The notes beneath the pieces were generated by a model. The model ran no database searches, had not been told where the DNA came from, and saw nothing but the letters and a program-made list of their open reading frames with translations. This document shows, in pieces, positions 11,781 through 20,195 of a stretch of 20,865 nucleotides of DNA. A program made the position numbers and the translations under genes. Numbering within the stretch: position 1 is the stretch's first letter; each line of letters opens with the position of its first letter. The stretch is from a virus, in IMG/VR virus record IMGVR_UViG_3300045257_000401, positions 1-20,865 of that record; one strand, 5' to 3'.

Positions 11781-13882
11781 TATGGTTGGATTGAATAATT
11801 AACGCCGCTGGAAGTTGTACCGCTTGATGGCGAGCCACCCGAAGCGACGCTGCCCGCAGTTTGTTGGATGTTCGGAAGCGTTTCAATGAGCTGGTTGGTG
11901 AGCAGCCGCTTCAATCCGTTTATCTTTTCAGTCGCGTATTCCAGGTTGTCAGTGATGTTCGGCAGACTGTTGGCGGCCGTATCGATTTCTCCCACGTTCA
12001 GCCGGAGGCCGGAGCCTGCCCCGCCTGCCAAAGCCTGGACGGTCTTAATAGCCGTATCGCGGGCTTGCTGGAAGTTGGCAAAGCGCGGGTCGGTTTGCAT
12101 CATTGCCGCGAGCTGGTTGCCTGTCAATCCTTTGATCCGTCCCATCAAACCGCTATCAAGGAGCTGGCTAGAAAGCGTGGACAGGTCAGCGAGGTTTTGG
12201 AAAATCACGTCAATGCTCTTGAGTCCGGAAACTTCGGCGCCGGTCAGGACGGGAATTTTGCTGCCGGCAGCCTGAATCTTGATGGCGTCTTCCTGGGCCT
12301 TCGGTATGCGGTCGGCATTGATATATTGGCTGCCCGGAACAGTTGAAAGGCTCTCGGCGTATTTCTGCACCAGCGGCGGAAGGCTGCCTGTCGCGGAACC
12401 TGCGCCTTGTCCTTGTCCCTGGCTAATGGCCTTCCAGTAATTGGAATCTTCATGCTGGGCAATTTGCGCGGCAAGCGAAGCTGTTGGAATCTGGCCGATT
12501 GCGGTATCCGCTGAAATCCCCAAATTCTTGGCAACGGTATTGGCGTAACCAACCGGGTCGTTGCGGTCGCTTGTAGGAGCATAGATTCTCATCATGTCCG
12601 TTAAGGAGCTGTTGGCGGTCAGTTTTTGCCCCGCGTTAGGGCCGTCAGGTATGTTGTGCGTGGAATTGCCATTTTGCTTTAGCTGTACGTCATTCATCAA
12701 AGCCTGGAACCCCGCCTGCGGCGTGGCAAAGTTCTGCCAGGAACCGTCAGGATTACGCAGGTTGCCGGGATTGTTGTTGACTGCGGCCGGTGTCGTCAAG
12801 CCGGAAGCAGGAGTAGCAGAAACGCCATAGGCTCCGGTGTTGGGGTTGAACGCCGTCGGCAAGCCTTCGGGGCCGGGGACGGAAGCAAACGGCGCTTGCG
12901 GGCCGGTCAGCTGCTGCCATTGGCCCGAAGCTTTGTCATAGCTGTAGCTGGCGCCGTTCGGGAACTGGACGGTTGCCGGCGTGGCGGCCTGCGTCTTGGC
13001 TGCCAGGTAGTCGGGCAGGTAGCGGCTGAGCTTGGCGGTTTTGGCGGCCTGGGTAGCCGTGGAAATGCCTTCGGCCTGCTGCACCAGGTAGGTGAGCTTC
13101 TGGGCGTTGAGCTGCTGGTTGGTGGTGAAGTCGGCGGTGTGGCGCGTGACCATGCCGTTGATGTCGTTGAGGCCCTGGGCGTAAAGGTCTTTGTACTGGG
13201 TCTGCTGGTTGACCAGGTTGCCAATCGTGGCCTGCGCCTGGTCCTGCAATCGTCCCAGGCGGCCCACTCGGGAAGCTTCGGACAGCCACGGGTTTTCATT
13301 GATAGAGCCGGTGGCGGCCGTCAAATCAGTCCGGGCCTTGTTTATCTGGCTGTTTAGGTCAATGATCTGCTGTTTCACGTCGCCCAGGCCCGCGGCGCCG
13401 TAGGCATCGTTAAAAACCTGGGTCGTGCTTTGCGACGGCGCGGCAAAAACGGAATTCGCCAAATCAGGAATGCCAAGCTGCTGGTAAATCGCTGCCCGCT
13501 CCTGCGGCGTTATGGCCGTCTGCGAACCGAGCATCTTTAAGAAGTCGTCTACGGTGGCTCCCGATAATCCGGCATTGGTGGCCAGGGTTTGGTTCTGGTC
13601 AACCGGCTGCAATACCGTCTGCTGCCCGGTAACCGGGTCGTACTGAACCTGCTGGCCGCTGTCAAAGCTGAACGTCTGCGGGGTAGTGACAACGGGCGCC
13701 GCCGGAGCGGGTCTTGGCTGCGGGACTACCGGAACAGCTACGGGAGTTGCCGCAGGCGCTGCCACAGGCACTGCTGCCGGTACTACCGGCATAGGCAACC
13801 CCTGTACCGGCATCGGCAATCCTTGCGGCGGCGGCTGGTTACTCTGCACATTGTAGGGGTCACCTTGAAGTTGTTGGGCCAT
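11780..13882 (-). CDS. large virion protein with muramidase-like domain
   Basis: A 700-residue protein. Residues 17-66 are a proline/valine-rich leader containing QGLPMPV twice in tandem; about 110-300 is helical with coiled-coil parts (VKQQIIDLNSQINKAR). Residues about 366-482 contain a recognisable module, NNNPGNLRNPDG, FATPQAGFQALMNDV, MRIYAPTSDRNDPVGYANTV: the pattern of phage structural lytic enzymes of the PRD1 P5/virion-lysozyme type that open the peptidoglycan for DNA entry. The C-terminal 200 residues are helical (SLKSIDVIFQNLADLSTLS-like) and probably oligomerise. The ATG is only 2 bases from the stop of the preceding gene, and no SD is seen. It pairs with the downstream ejection-type protein as an internal injection apparatus. 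Confidence 0.75.
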   Translation of the reverse strand: MAQQLQGDPYNVQSNQPPPQGLPMPVQGLPMPVVPAAVPVAAPAATPVAVPVVPQPRPAPAAPVVTTPQTFSFDSGQQVQYDPVTGQQTVLQPVDQNQTLATNAGLSGATVDDFLKMLGSQTAITPQERAAIYQQLGIPDLANSVFAAPSQSTTQVFNDAYGAAGLGDVKQQIIDLNSQINKARTDLTAATGSINENPWLSEASRVGRLGRLQDQAQATIGNLVNQQTQYKDLYAQGLNDINGMVTRHTADFTTNQQLNAQKLTYLVQQAEGISTATQAAKTAKLSRYLPDYLAAKTQAATPATVQFPNGASYSYDKASGQWQQLTGPQAPFASVPGPEGLPTAFNPNTGAYGVSATPASGLTTPAAVNNNPGNLRNPDGSWQNFATPQAGFQALMNDVQLKQNGNSTHNIPDGPNAGQKLTANSSLTDMMRIYAPTSDRNDPVGYANTVAKNLGISADTAIGQIPTASLAAQIAQHEDSNYWKAISQGQGQGAGSATGSLPPLVQKYAESLSTVPGSQYINADRIPKAQEDAIKIQAAGSKIPVLTGAEVSGLKSIDVIFQNLADLSTLSSQLLDSGLMGRIKGLTGNQLAAMMQTDPRFANFQQARDTAIKTVQALAGGAGSGLRLNVGEIDTAANSLPNITDNLEYATEKINGLKRLLTNQLIETLPNIQQTAGSVASGGSPSSGTTSSGVNYSIQP

Positions 13883-13884
13883 AA

Positions 13885-14631
13885 TTATTGCACGTTAAAA
13901 TTTCCAATAGGCGAATTGCGGGCTGTCCTGCCGCGGTCAAAATAGTTCGGCACGCTAAACATCGGATTGTTCCTGGCCTGCTGGTTTGCATGGTAGTCGG
14001 CCATCGGCTTCCAGAGAATATTCAAACTGGCATAGGCGGCCTTCATTATGCCGGCGGCTACGTCGTACTGTTTCTTCTTCTCGCTCCCCATAGCCTCCGC
14101 ATAAGCCAAATCCACAATGGCGTCGTTGCCGCTGTCTTCCTGGTTGTCGCTGTCCGGCGAGAAAGGCAGGAGGTCGGCATCCTGCGTGAAAGTAATGCAG
14201 CGCAGCTTGCCGTAGACATCAAAGCTTTGTCCGGCGGCGCAGGCGTTCATATTGATAAAAATAAACCTCTTGTACTCGCTCCAAACTTTGTCCTTGCTGT
14301 TCGGGTTGTCTTCAAGGAATTTGCGGTAATTACGGTAGATGAGCTTATCCTTTAGCGCGAACTCCTGGCCGTTGACTACCAGATTGTTGGCCCCGCCTGT
14401 TACCATGTCCTGCGGATAGTCAACATAACCGCTGATGATGTTCTGGGAAAGAAGGGTGCCGCTCTTGGCGCCCTCGGTGAAATCCCATGGGTGGAAGTCC
14501 CAGGCTTTTTCGGCGGCGCCCTGGATGTAATCCTGCAAGTCGGCGTCGTTGAACAGGCCATTGTTGGCTATATTGGCGTAGTCGATATCAAGTTTTCTGG
14601 CAAGCATTTCCCGGGCTTCAATATTGGTCAT
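13885..14631 (-). CDS. head-tail adaptor-like protein
   Basis: A 248-residue protein. The N-terminus is helical (MTNIEAREMLARKLDIDY, DLQDYIQGAAEKAWDF) and resembles gp11/tail-tubular-A-type adaptors of short-tailed phages, which sit under the portal. The centre has aromatic-rich strands (YRKFLEDN, RCITFTQDADLLPF), and the C-terminal helix contains YDVAAGIMKAAYASLNILWK, the kind of long helix that packs in connector rings. It precedes the large virion protein and follows the fibre-tip gene. No SD is visible before the ATG at 14631. The adaptor call is an inference from helical layout and order. Confidence 0.6.
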   Translation of the reverse strand: MTNIEAREMLARKLDIDYANIANNGLFNDADLQDYIQGAAEKAWDFHPWDFTEGAKSGTLLSQNIISGYVDYPQDMVTGGANNLVVNGQEFALKDKLIYRNYRKFLEDNPNSKDKVWSEYKRFIFINMNACAAGQSFDVYGKLRCITFTQDADLLPFSPDSDNQEDSGNDAIVDLAYAEAMGSEKKKQYDVAAGIMKAAYASLNILWKPMADYHANQQARNNPMFSVPNYFDRGRTARNSPIGNFNVQ

Positions 14632-14643
14632 AAATGTCTTTGG

Positions 14644-15204
14644 TTAAAGTCTAAAAACGCTGAGAAAGTTGGTGTCCTCGCTTCCGGAGTTTAGAATCGA
14701 ATTGCCGAAAGCATGCAGCTCAATAATCTCGCCTCCTTTTAACTGGTAAAGGCTGCAAGCAATCGAATCAAGCTGGCTTGTGGAGCCGGCATGCACCTGG
14801 TCCGGCACCCGGCCCACGCCATTGATGAACACCTGGGCGAAATTTACCGTACCGCTGACAGGGATGGAGAAACATGCCTTGCCGATAATGCAATACAGTC
14901 CGGGCGTCAGTATCTGCAAAGAGTGGCCCACAACGTCAGTCTTGACGCCGTTTGCGAATACCACCGTGTCAAGGTTGACCTTAGGGACGGGAAATGTAGC
15001 GGTGACTGTCTGGGCCGCCTGGAGATACATTTTAGCGGCCACGCCGCTTCTGGTCGTCCTGAGCCTTTCAAGGAACGGCAGGTAAGTATCGAACTGCTTC
15101 TTTAAATCAGCCAAAGTAAAATCCGTCGGAAGGGGTTGGCCTTCAGTTGCTACAGCCTTGACTTGGTCGGCCGCTTGAGCGGCAGCGAATTCTGCTTCGG
15201 TCAT
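14644..15204 (-). CDS. fibre or spike protein with C-terminal jelly-roll head
   Basis: A 186-residue protein. Residues 1-60 are helical, probably a trimer stalk (LADLKKQFDTYLPFLERLRT). From about 65 to the end there is beta-rich sequence with the pattern of C1q/TNF-type jelly-roll heads: GLYCIIGKACFSIP, VFINGVGR, CSLYQLKGGEIIELHAFG and the terminal FLSVFRL, the usual last strand of such domains. These heads often bind receptors or cap fibres. The start ATG overlaps the upstream stop by ATGA. Its modest size suggests a short fibre, fibre tip or decoration protein. Confidence 0.7.
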   Translation of the reverse strand: MTEAEFAAAQAADQVKAVATEGQPLPTDFTLADLKKQFDTYLPFLERLRTTRSGVAAKMYLQAAQTVTATFPVPKVNLDTVVFANGVKTDVVGHSLQILTPGLYCIIGKACFSIPVSGTVNFAQVFINGVGRVPDQVHAGSTSQLDSIACSLYQLKGGEIIELHAFGNSILNSGSEDTNFLSVFRL

Positions 15205-16880
15205 GGATTTGACAAGTCGTCGTAAATTAAGGATAAAGACGGAACAGAGATGCCGCTGCGGAAGTTTAGGTTTTCAAACACAACCTTAAGCAGGAACTTT
15301 TTGCCCTTGTACTGGTTCTGGATGTCAAAGAATAATCCGTCCACCGGCAGCGGAACAGCGTTGACTGTAAATTTCTTGGCAAGCTTGAATGGCTGAACGT
15401 TGATTAGCGCGCTGTCCTCGGTTAGATTTGGCAAAGCACTGTCGAGCGTCCAAAGTTCGTTAGCCGTATTTTGCGAAGCGATGTTTGTGATGTGCCGGAT
15501 GGCGCCGGCATTGGCGCCGGTAAGAATGGTAACTTCATCGCCAATCTCGGCGTCGTTAAAACCGGACTGCGTTCCGTCCACGTTGAGCTTGTTGGTGGCC
15601 GGGGCAATGCCGTTTTCCACGGCGTAATTCCACAGCGGGCGGCTATAGTTATAAACCTTCACGGAAACCGTAAACCCGGTTGCCAGGGAAAACTGCAAGA
15701 GGTTGTTGGCTACCAATTCAAGTTTGGCGGCTTGGGCCACTTTCTTGTTGTCCGACTGGCCAAACGGGGCGGAGATGAAGCTGGCTGTGGACGGTACCGT
15801 GTTTGTCAGTTTGGAAATGGCATAGTTGTTCAATGTTATGTCGCGGTGGGACAGGTAGATATCGTTGCTGCTGTCCTCAAATACCGTTCCCATGGTGATG
15901 TTTTGAGTGGCTCCGCTTGAACACGGAATGAACTGCCAAAGCTGGGTATCAAAATTGAACAAGTAAAGCCCGGACCGCTTCCGGCCGAAGTTGCCGGCCG
16001 GGTTACTGTGGGCGAGCAAAAAGGTACTGCCGCTGAAGCGGGTCCCCCCGGTGATTGGATTATTGACTATCTCGCCAATCAGCGGATCAGGCAGGGAAGC
16101 CATGGAGGACTGGTAAGGCAGCCGGGTCTTAGTGTAGCCATTGGTTATGAAAATCTCTTTCGTCGTGGTCACAATCCATTCGCCGTCGCCGGAGCGGCAA
16201 ATGGACAAGAGCGGGTAATTAGACCAAATCCAATCCGCAATCGAGCGGTTGGATTGCGCGTCCCAAAGCCCGACGAAGGAGCGGCTGCCCATGTTGACCC
16301 CGAGGAGTACGCCGGTGCGGTTTGTCCTGGCCACGATGCATTTGCAGTCAGAGGGAAACGTCAGGCCCGCGTTGTTGAAACTGTCGTCAGTGACGTTGAG
16401 TATCCCAACCCTGTTGCCGTGCGGGATGACCACCCAATCAAGATAGGTGTCCATGCCCTTGTCGCCCACTACGGAAGTGCCGAAATCCTTCCATGCCTCG
16501 GTCCACGATTGGCCTGAGCCCACGGCGTCCTTTTTGGAAAGGTAGCGGTCGTGCATGGCCAGCATCCGGCCGGTCTGGTCCACAATCAGTCCGTTGCCCG
16601 AGCTGGCTACCACTGTCGTATGCTCAATCATCCAGCCGGAACTGCGGGAAATTATCCGGCCGGTTTCGCCTATACCCCAAACAACGACGCCTTCCTGCAC
16701 CATCCAGCGGATCAGCCCCATGGCTGCGAGAGGGCCTCCGCTGATAGCTTCCGTCGTATTTTTGAAGAACGGACAAAACCCAAACGGCGTCGCTACCATG
16801 TTTGAGCAATGCTGGCACTCGCCGGCCAACTGGCCGTTGCCGAATCCTTTGAAACCTGATTGTGTTTCGATTTGAAGCAT
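15201..16880 (-). CDS. beta-propeller-like tail protein, possible nozzle
   Basis: A 559-residue protein, beta-rich throughout. Repeating WxxG/xxDG-type strands (VVWGIGETGRII, GNGLIVDQTGRMLAMHD, YLDWVVIPHGNRVGIL, GVLLGVNMGSRSFVGLW, EWIVTTTKEIFITNGY, GLYLFNFDTQLWQFI) suggest a beta-propeller over about residues 60-350, followed by a beta-sandwich part (about 380-559) ending SLSLIYDDL. This is the plan of gp12-type tail nozzle proteins of short-tailed phages. A cysteine cluster near the N-terminus (CQHCSNM, C43-like FCPFF) may bind metal. Start and upstream stop overlap (TAATG). The gene lies between two fibre genes, as expected for a distal tail part. Confidence 0.7.
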   Translation of the reverse strand: MLQIETQSGFKGFGNGQLAGECQHCSNMVATPFGFCPFFKNTTEAISGGPLAAMGLIRWMVQEGVVVWGIGETGRIISRSSGWMIEHTTVVASSGNGLIVDQTGRMLAMHDRYLSKKDAVGSGQSWTEAWKDFGTSVVGDKGMDTYLDWVVIPHGNRVGILNVTDDSFNNAGLTFPSDCKCIVARTNRTGVLLGVNMGSRSFVGLWDAQSNRSIADWIWSNYPLLSICRSGDGEWIVTTTKEIFITNGYTKTRLPYQSSMASLPDPLIGEIVNNPITGGTRFSGSTFLLAHSNPAGNFGRKRSGLYLFNFDTQLWQFIPCSSGATQNITMGTVFEDSSNDIYLSHRDITLNNYAISKLTNTVPSTASFISAPFGQSDNKKVAQAAKLELVANNLLQFSLATGFTVSVKVYNYSRPLWNYAVENGIAPATNKLNVDGTQSGFNDAEIGDEVTILTGANAGAIRHITNIASQNTANELWTLDSALPNLTEDSALINVQPFKLAKKFTVNAVPLPVDGLFFDIQNQYKGKKFLLKVVFENLNFRSGISVPSLSLIYDDLSNP

Positions 16881-18364
16881 TAGGGCGTAAATTTATCCTT
16901 GTAGGTTGTGTTTTGCCTGGTGAACTTGTCGGTGTACAAAGATGACAGGCCGTTAACCAGCAGTTTTGTTATCCGGGCAAGACGGAATGCGGAGTTGGAA
17001 ACGGAAACGGAGACCCCGCGCATAAACTTTATGTTCCTGACTGCGCTTGCAAAACGGGAGGCGGCATTGGATACTGTGACGCTTAACGCGCGGCTAGTCC
17101 CAAACACTTTGGCAATCGTCGCTAAGCGGCCGGCGGCATTGCTGACTATTGCCGTGGACTTTCGGCCATATGCAGCCAGGCGGCTCAGGCTTGTCAGACG
17201 TGAAGTGGCATTGCTTACCGATACTGAAATAGCACGGACAATGGTTTTTAAACCAACAAGGGTTGTCAAACGGAAGGCCCCATTAGAAACTGATACAGTA
17301 GGCTTGCGGAGATAACCCGACAGACGGCTCATGCTAATCGAGCGCGAGGCAGCGCGGGAAACGGAGGCGGAGACGGTTCGGACAAGGTTAGCGGCTATCG
17401 CATAGGTGACTACCAACTTGGGTTGGTTCGAACCGTTATCTGCCATATTAACCAAAAACCTACTTTGAGCAGAAGAAGCCCACGTTCCCGTGAAGCTGTT
17501 TAAAATATCCCAAGAAAGTTGGGCAGAATACTTGCTGACTCCCGTTTTAGAAATATTAGAAACGCCCGAAGCATTTAAGGTTATGTTGTTATAGCTAGTC
17601 AAAAAACTTCCAAACGCCACGCTGCCAAATGATGTCGTCTGACACTGCCCATAATCGCTGCTAACATATTGAGATGTTGAAGATGGAGTAGCTCCTGCGA
17701 TATGCAAATCTGGACTGCCAAGACCATTTGACGCTACAACCCCAAACAATGAGAGAACTGTTGCAGAAATAGTTGCACCTGATGTCAAAGATGATGTGTC
17801 AAAACAGAAAATACACCTATCCATTCGTCCATATTGATTCGTCGTTCCCGATGATGTTAACTGAGGATTGCTAGAAGCAGAAAGCATATCAACAAAAATT
17901 CCTGCTCCTCCCCTAATGGAACTAAAACTTTCATCAACACTCTGCCTGCTTACAATCCCATCAGCAGGACTATTTGCACCCGCCAACGGATTTGCGGTTA
18001 AGGAATTAAACCCAAAACTCCAATCGGGCACACACCTGTCCAGAATGACCCAGTCAAAAAAGTGCATCAGCCACCATACAGGCCTGAACGCTTCGTAAAG
18101 ATGCTGGGCGTAAGGCTGTCCAGACTTGAACTCTGTCGTTACCTGTACTCGCTCTCTGCCTATCCGCTTTACGCTGTGGGAAATGTAGTTTGGAGCAAGC
18201 TCGGCAATTTCCTTGCCTATCGGAAAATCCTGTTTGGTTATTCCGAGCACCCACCGAAACCACTTCTTGACCACCTTTGTGTTGCAGAGCCACAGCAAAG
18301 TATCCTGGTGCTTAATAAACCAGTCCTTACCAAACACCTGAAAATGTTCGGTGCTTTTTGTCAT
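16880..18364 (-). CDS. tail fibre with DNRLRE-like domain and six 24-residue repeats
   Basis: A 494-residue protein in three parts. Residues 1-100 are basic and aromatic (WFIKHQDTLLWLCNTKVV, WFRWVLGITKQDF), probably the virion attachment part. Residues about 115-325 look like a DNRLRE-type beta-sandwich: DRCIFCFDTSSLTSGATIS near the middle and the closing strand QPKLVVTY. Residues 328-471 are six tandem repeats of exactly 24 residues with core SVSVSNAASRL, followed by a tail with two copies of YxDKFT. The DNA for the middle part is AT-rich (line 17761-17820 is 35% GC) compared with neighbours near 60%, pointing to an exchanged host-range module. The start lies 3 bases after the upstream stop. 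Confidence 0.75.
   Translation of the reverse strand: MTKSTEHFQVFGKDWFIKHQDTLLWLCNTKVVKKWFRWVLGITKQDFPIGKEIAELAPNYISHSVKRIGRERVQVTTEFKSGQPYAQHLYEAFRPVWWLMHFFDWVILDRCVPDWSFGFNSLTANPLAGANSPADGIVSRQSVDESFSSIRGGAGIFVDMLSASSNPQLTSSGTTNQYGRMDRCIFCFDTSSLTSGATISATVLSLFGVVASNGLGSPDLHIAGATPSSTSQYVSSDYGQCQTTSFGSVAFGSFLTSYNNITLNASGVSNISKTGVSKYSAQLSWDILNSFTGTWASSAQSRFLVNMADNGSNQPKLVVTYAIAANLVRTVSASVSRAASRSISMSRLSGYLRKPTVSVSNGAFRLTTLVGLKTIVRAISVSVSNATSRLTSLSRLAAYGRKSTAIVSNAAGRLATIAKVFGTSRALSVTVSNAASRFASAVRNIKFMRGVSVSVSNSAFRLARITKLLVNGLSSLYTDKFTRQNTTYKDKFTP
16952..17383 (-). repeat. six in-frame 72-bp units encoding 24-residue repeats
   Basis: Six consecutive units of exactly 24 codons with no indels: each has R at position 2, SVSVSN or a variant at 5-10, and R near position 14. 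Examples are VRAISVSVSNATSRLTSLSR and SRALSVTVSNAASRFASAVR. The DNA copies have diverged while the protein register is kept, so the repeats are old and constrained at protein level. They probably form a regular fibre or solenoid. Confidence 0.8.
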
Positions 18365-18367
18365 TTT

Positions 18368-18979
18368 CTAGATGTTGACTGTCCAAGTAATGGCGATTGT
18401 GTCCGATGTCGCCAAGATAGCGGCAGAAGCCAGATTAGCTTCAGCGAACATGTTGCCTACCGAGGCCGCGTCAAACAGGGCAGAGGAGTTGATGGTCAAT
18501 CCGGCACCGGTTAGGGTAAACAGCTTGTAGATGTCATACGAGGCGGCGCCGTCCAATGACGCCGGAGCCACGTAGTTCTGGATGGTGCCGAGAGCACGGG
18601 CTACGCCGGCCGTGGCGGTCTCGCCGGACAGCGTGGTGTCGCCTGCGGCAGGGGTTAAGCTGGTCGGTGAGAGGGCGATGTACTTGGGCGCGGCCGGAGC
18701 GGACAGTCCGCCTAAAGTCGCGCCGCTCATGACCGAGGCTTGCAGGGCCGCGCCGACATTGACGCGGGCGTTATACTGCACCTGGGGCGTCTCGTACCTG
18801 TAGACTTTCCGGCCGTTCTTGTCGTAGCCCAGAAAGCGGCCGATTTGCACTTGCACGCGGTCAAAGCCTTTCAGCCCAAGGTTGAAGGCTATGTGCTTGA
18901 CAATTTGAAGCTTTAAGAGCCGCCTCATAGCTTTTACCCAGAGGCTGTCCTGCCGCTGGATGGGGGTGTTCGTTTGCAT
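18368..18979 (-). CDS. virion protein, possible minor capsid or fibre-base protein
   Basis: A 203-residue protein between capsid and tail-fibre genes. The N-terminus is basic and helical (SLWVKAMRRLLKLQIVKH), followed by a small strand-rich piece (GYDKNGRKVYRYETPQVQY). From about 95 to the end it is beta-rich with the phrase LSPTSLTPAAGDTTLSGE and closes with DTIAITWTVNI, a C-terminal beta-strand ending seen in several phage surface proteins. Its likely place is the virion surface. A stem-loop (19007-19035) precedes it and AGGAAA lies about 17 bases before the ATG, rather far for an SD. Confidence 0.65.
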   Translation of the reverse strand: MQTNTPIQRQDSLWVKAMRRLLKLQIVKHIAFNLGLKGFDRVQVQIGRFLGYDKNGRKVYRYETPQVQYNARVNVGAALQASVMSGATLGGLSAPAAPKYIALSPTSLTPAAGDTTLSGETATAGVARALGTIQNYVAPASLDGAASYDIYKLFTLTGAGLTINSSALFDAASVGNMFAEANLASAAILATSDTIAITWTVNI

Positions 18980-19006
18980 TGTTGTTGGTTGTTAATTTCC
19001 TAATTC

Positions 19007-19035
19007 CTGCTCCCCTCTAATGGAGAGAGAAGCAG
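19007..19035 (-). terminator. stem-loop after the capsid gene, probable leaky terminator
   Basis: Eleven pairs between 19025-19035 and 19007-19017 on the minus strand, including two G-U wobbles that exist only on that strand, with a 7-base loop. It lies between the capsid stop (19051) and the next ATG (18979). No T run follows, so partial termination, RNA processing or mRNA stabilisation of the abundant capsid message are possible. Confidence 0.5.
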
Positions 19036-19050
19036 AAGCGGGAAACTAGC

Positions 19051-20154
19051 TTAGGCGAACTTTATGAAAGCGGTGGCGGCGAAGTTTCTGCGCGCGTCGG
19101 CGACTTTTGCGCCGTAGACAAATAAGTCTTTGTAGGCGGAGCCGAAGTTGCCAATCAGGTCTTCTTCCATCCCGACTTCAAGGGCTTTGTCGGCAAAGGT
19201 CAGAAAGCCTTTCTGTCCCGCGATGACGTGATAACCGTTGGTGTTATCGCCCGCCACGCGGTTGCTCTTGAAGACTTTGAAGCCCTCAAGCTCGGTGATG
19301 AAGCCCTGGATAACCAGGCTTTCATAGGACGCGGGCACACTGAATTTGATGGCGGGGTCCTTCATCATGGCCGTGATTCCGGCCGGGGGAAGGAACAGAT
19401 AGCGGTCCTCATCCGGCACTTCCGCTTCATCCAGCTTTTGCTTCAAGTTCAAGACCATGGCCAAAAAGCTCGGGTTGGTGCCGAGGTTATCAATGGTTGT
19501 GACGGTATTGCCCTGGATCTCAAAGGCGGCGCCTGCGCCAATTGCCCCGCCGGTGTAGGCAGAGGCCAAATCGTCCGAGTCGTCCTCAATCACAATCGAG
19601 GTGGCTGAAGTATAGGTCTTGACGCGGTACCAAGTGGTGTGTCCGACAGCCTTGAACGGCTTGCCGACCATGGCGGCGGTAAAGGTGGTGCCGGAACCGG
19701 TAACTACGCCGGTCGTCACATCAACGGTAACGGTCCCGGTGGCGTACGACGTGCCGTAGACGTTGCCGGCAGCCGCCTTATTCCAGAAGCCGAGCAGATA
19801 GGTCATGATGTTCTTCCGGCGTTCGTTGGCGGTCTGCTCAATGACAGTGCCTTTCGGCTCCTTGATGTAACTCTTCCACTTGTCTATTGTCTTTTCTTTC
19901 CAGTAGAAAGCTTTGTACTGGTCAATGATGAGCTGGCCGTTTAATTCGGTCAGGTCATCGGCGGTGAGGTTTGCGCCGGTATATGTCTTTTCAGACAATT
20001 TGCCGAAGGTCAGCATGTTAAGCTTGGAGCCAACAGCGTTGATCTCGCCTTCGTAATCCCGGTTCACAAAATCATCTATCGGAGCTCTTTCGTAGATATA
20101 CTTTATCAGTTTCTGCGAAAAGGCCTCCGCTAGTTTGGTTGCGTATGGAGACAT
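19051..20154 (-). CDS. major capsid protein, HK97-type fold, with inserted beta domain
   Basis: A 367-residue protein. The N-terminal helix (YATKLAEAFSQKLIKYIYER), the middle phrase VPDEDRYLFLPPAGITAMMKD and the C-terminal part (ESLVIQGFITELEGFKVFKS, YHVIAGQKGFLTFADKALE, GSAYKDLFVYGAKVADARRN) are the usual marks of major capsid proteins of short-tailed phages. Between about residues 137 and 214 a glycine/threonine-rich beta segment is inserted (TGVVTGSGTTFTAAM, KAVGHTTWYRVKTYTSATS, GAAFEIQG), resembling small beta-barrel modules found in other phage proteins; it is probably exposed on the capsid. The gene has no SD; a hairpin (20161-20176) lies 6 bases before its ATG. It follows a scaffold-like gene, the normal order. 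Confidence 0.9.
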   Translation of the reverse strand: MSPYATKLAEAFSQKLIKYIYERAPIDDFVNRDYEGEINAVGSKLNMLTFGKLSEKTYTGANLTADDLTELNGQLIIDQYKAFYWKEKTIDKWKSYIKEPKGTVIEQTANERRKNIMTYLLGFWNKAAAGNVYGTSYATGTVTVDVTTGVVTGSGTTFTAAMVGKPFKAVGHTTWYRVKTYTSATSIVIEDDSDDLASAYTGGAIGAGAAFEIQGNTVTTIDNLGTNPSFLAMVLNLKQKLDEAEVPDEDRYLFLPPAGITAMMKDPAIKFSVPASYESLVIQGFITELEGFKVFKSNRVAGDNTNGYHVIAGQKGFLTFADKALEVGMEEDLIGNFGSAYKDLFVYGAKVADARRNFAATAFIKFA

Positions 20155-20160
20155 TAGTGT

Positions 20161-20176
20161 TTCGCTTTATAGCGAA
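20161..20176 (-). promoter_or_regulatory. hairpin just upstream of the capsid start codon
   Basis: TTCGCT and AGCGAA are perfect 6-bp arms with a 4-base loop, ending 6 bases before the capsid ATG, where an SD would normally be. It may be a processing or stability element for the capsid message. Confidence 0.4.
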
Positions 20177-20195
20177 GACACAGGGGGTAACAGAG

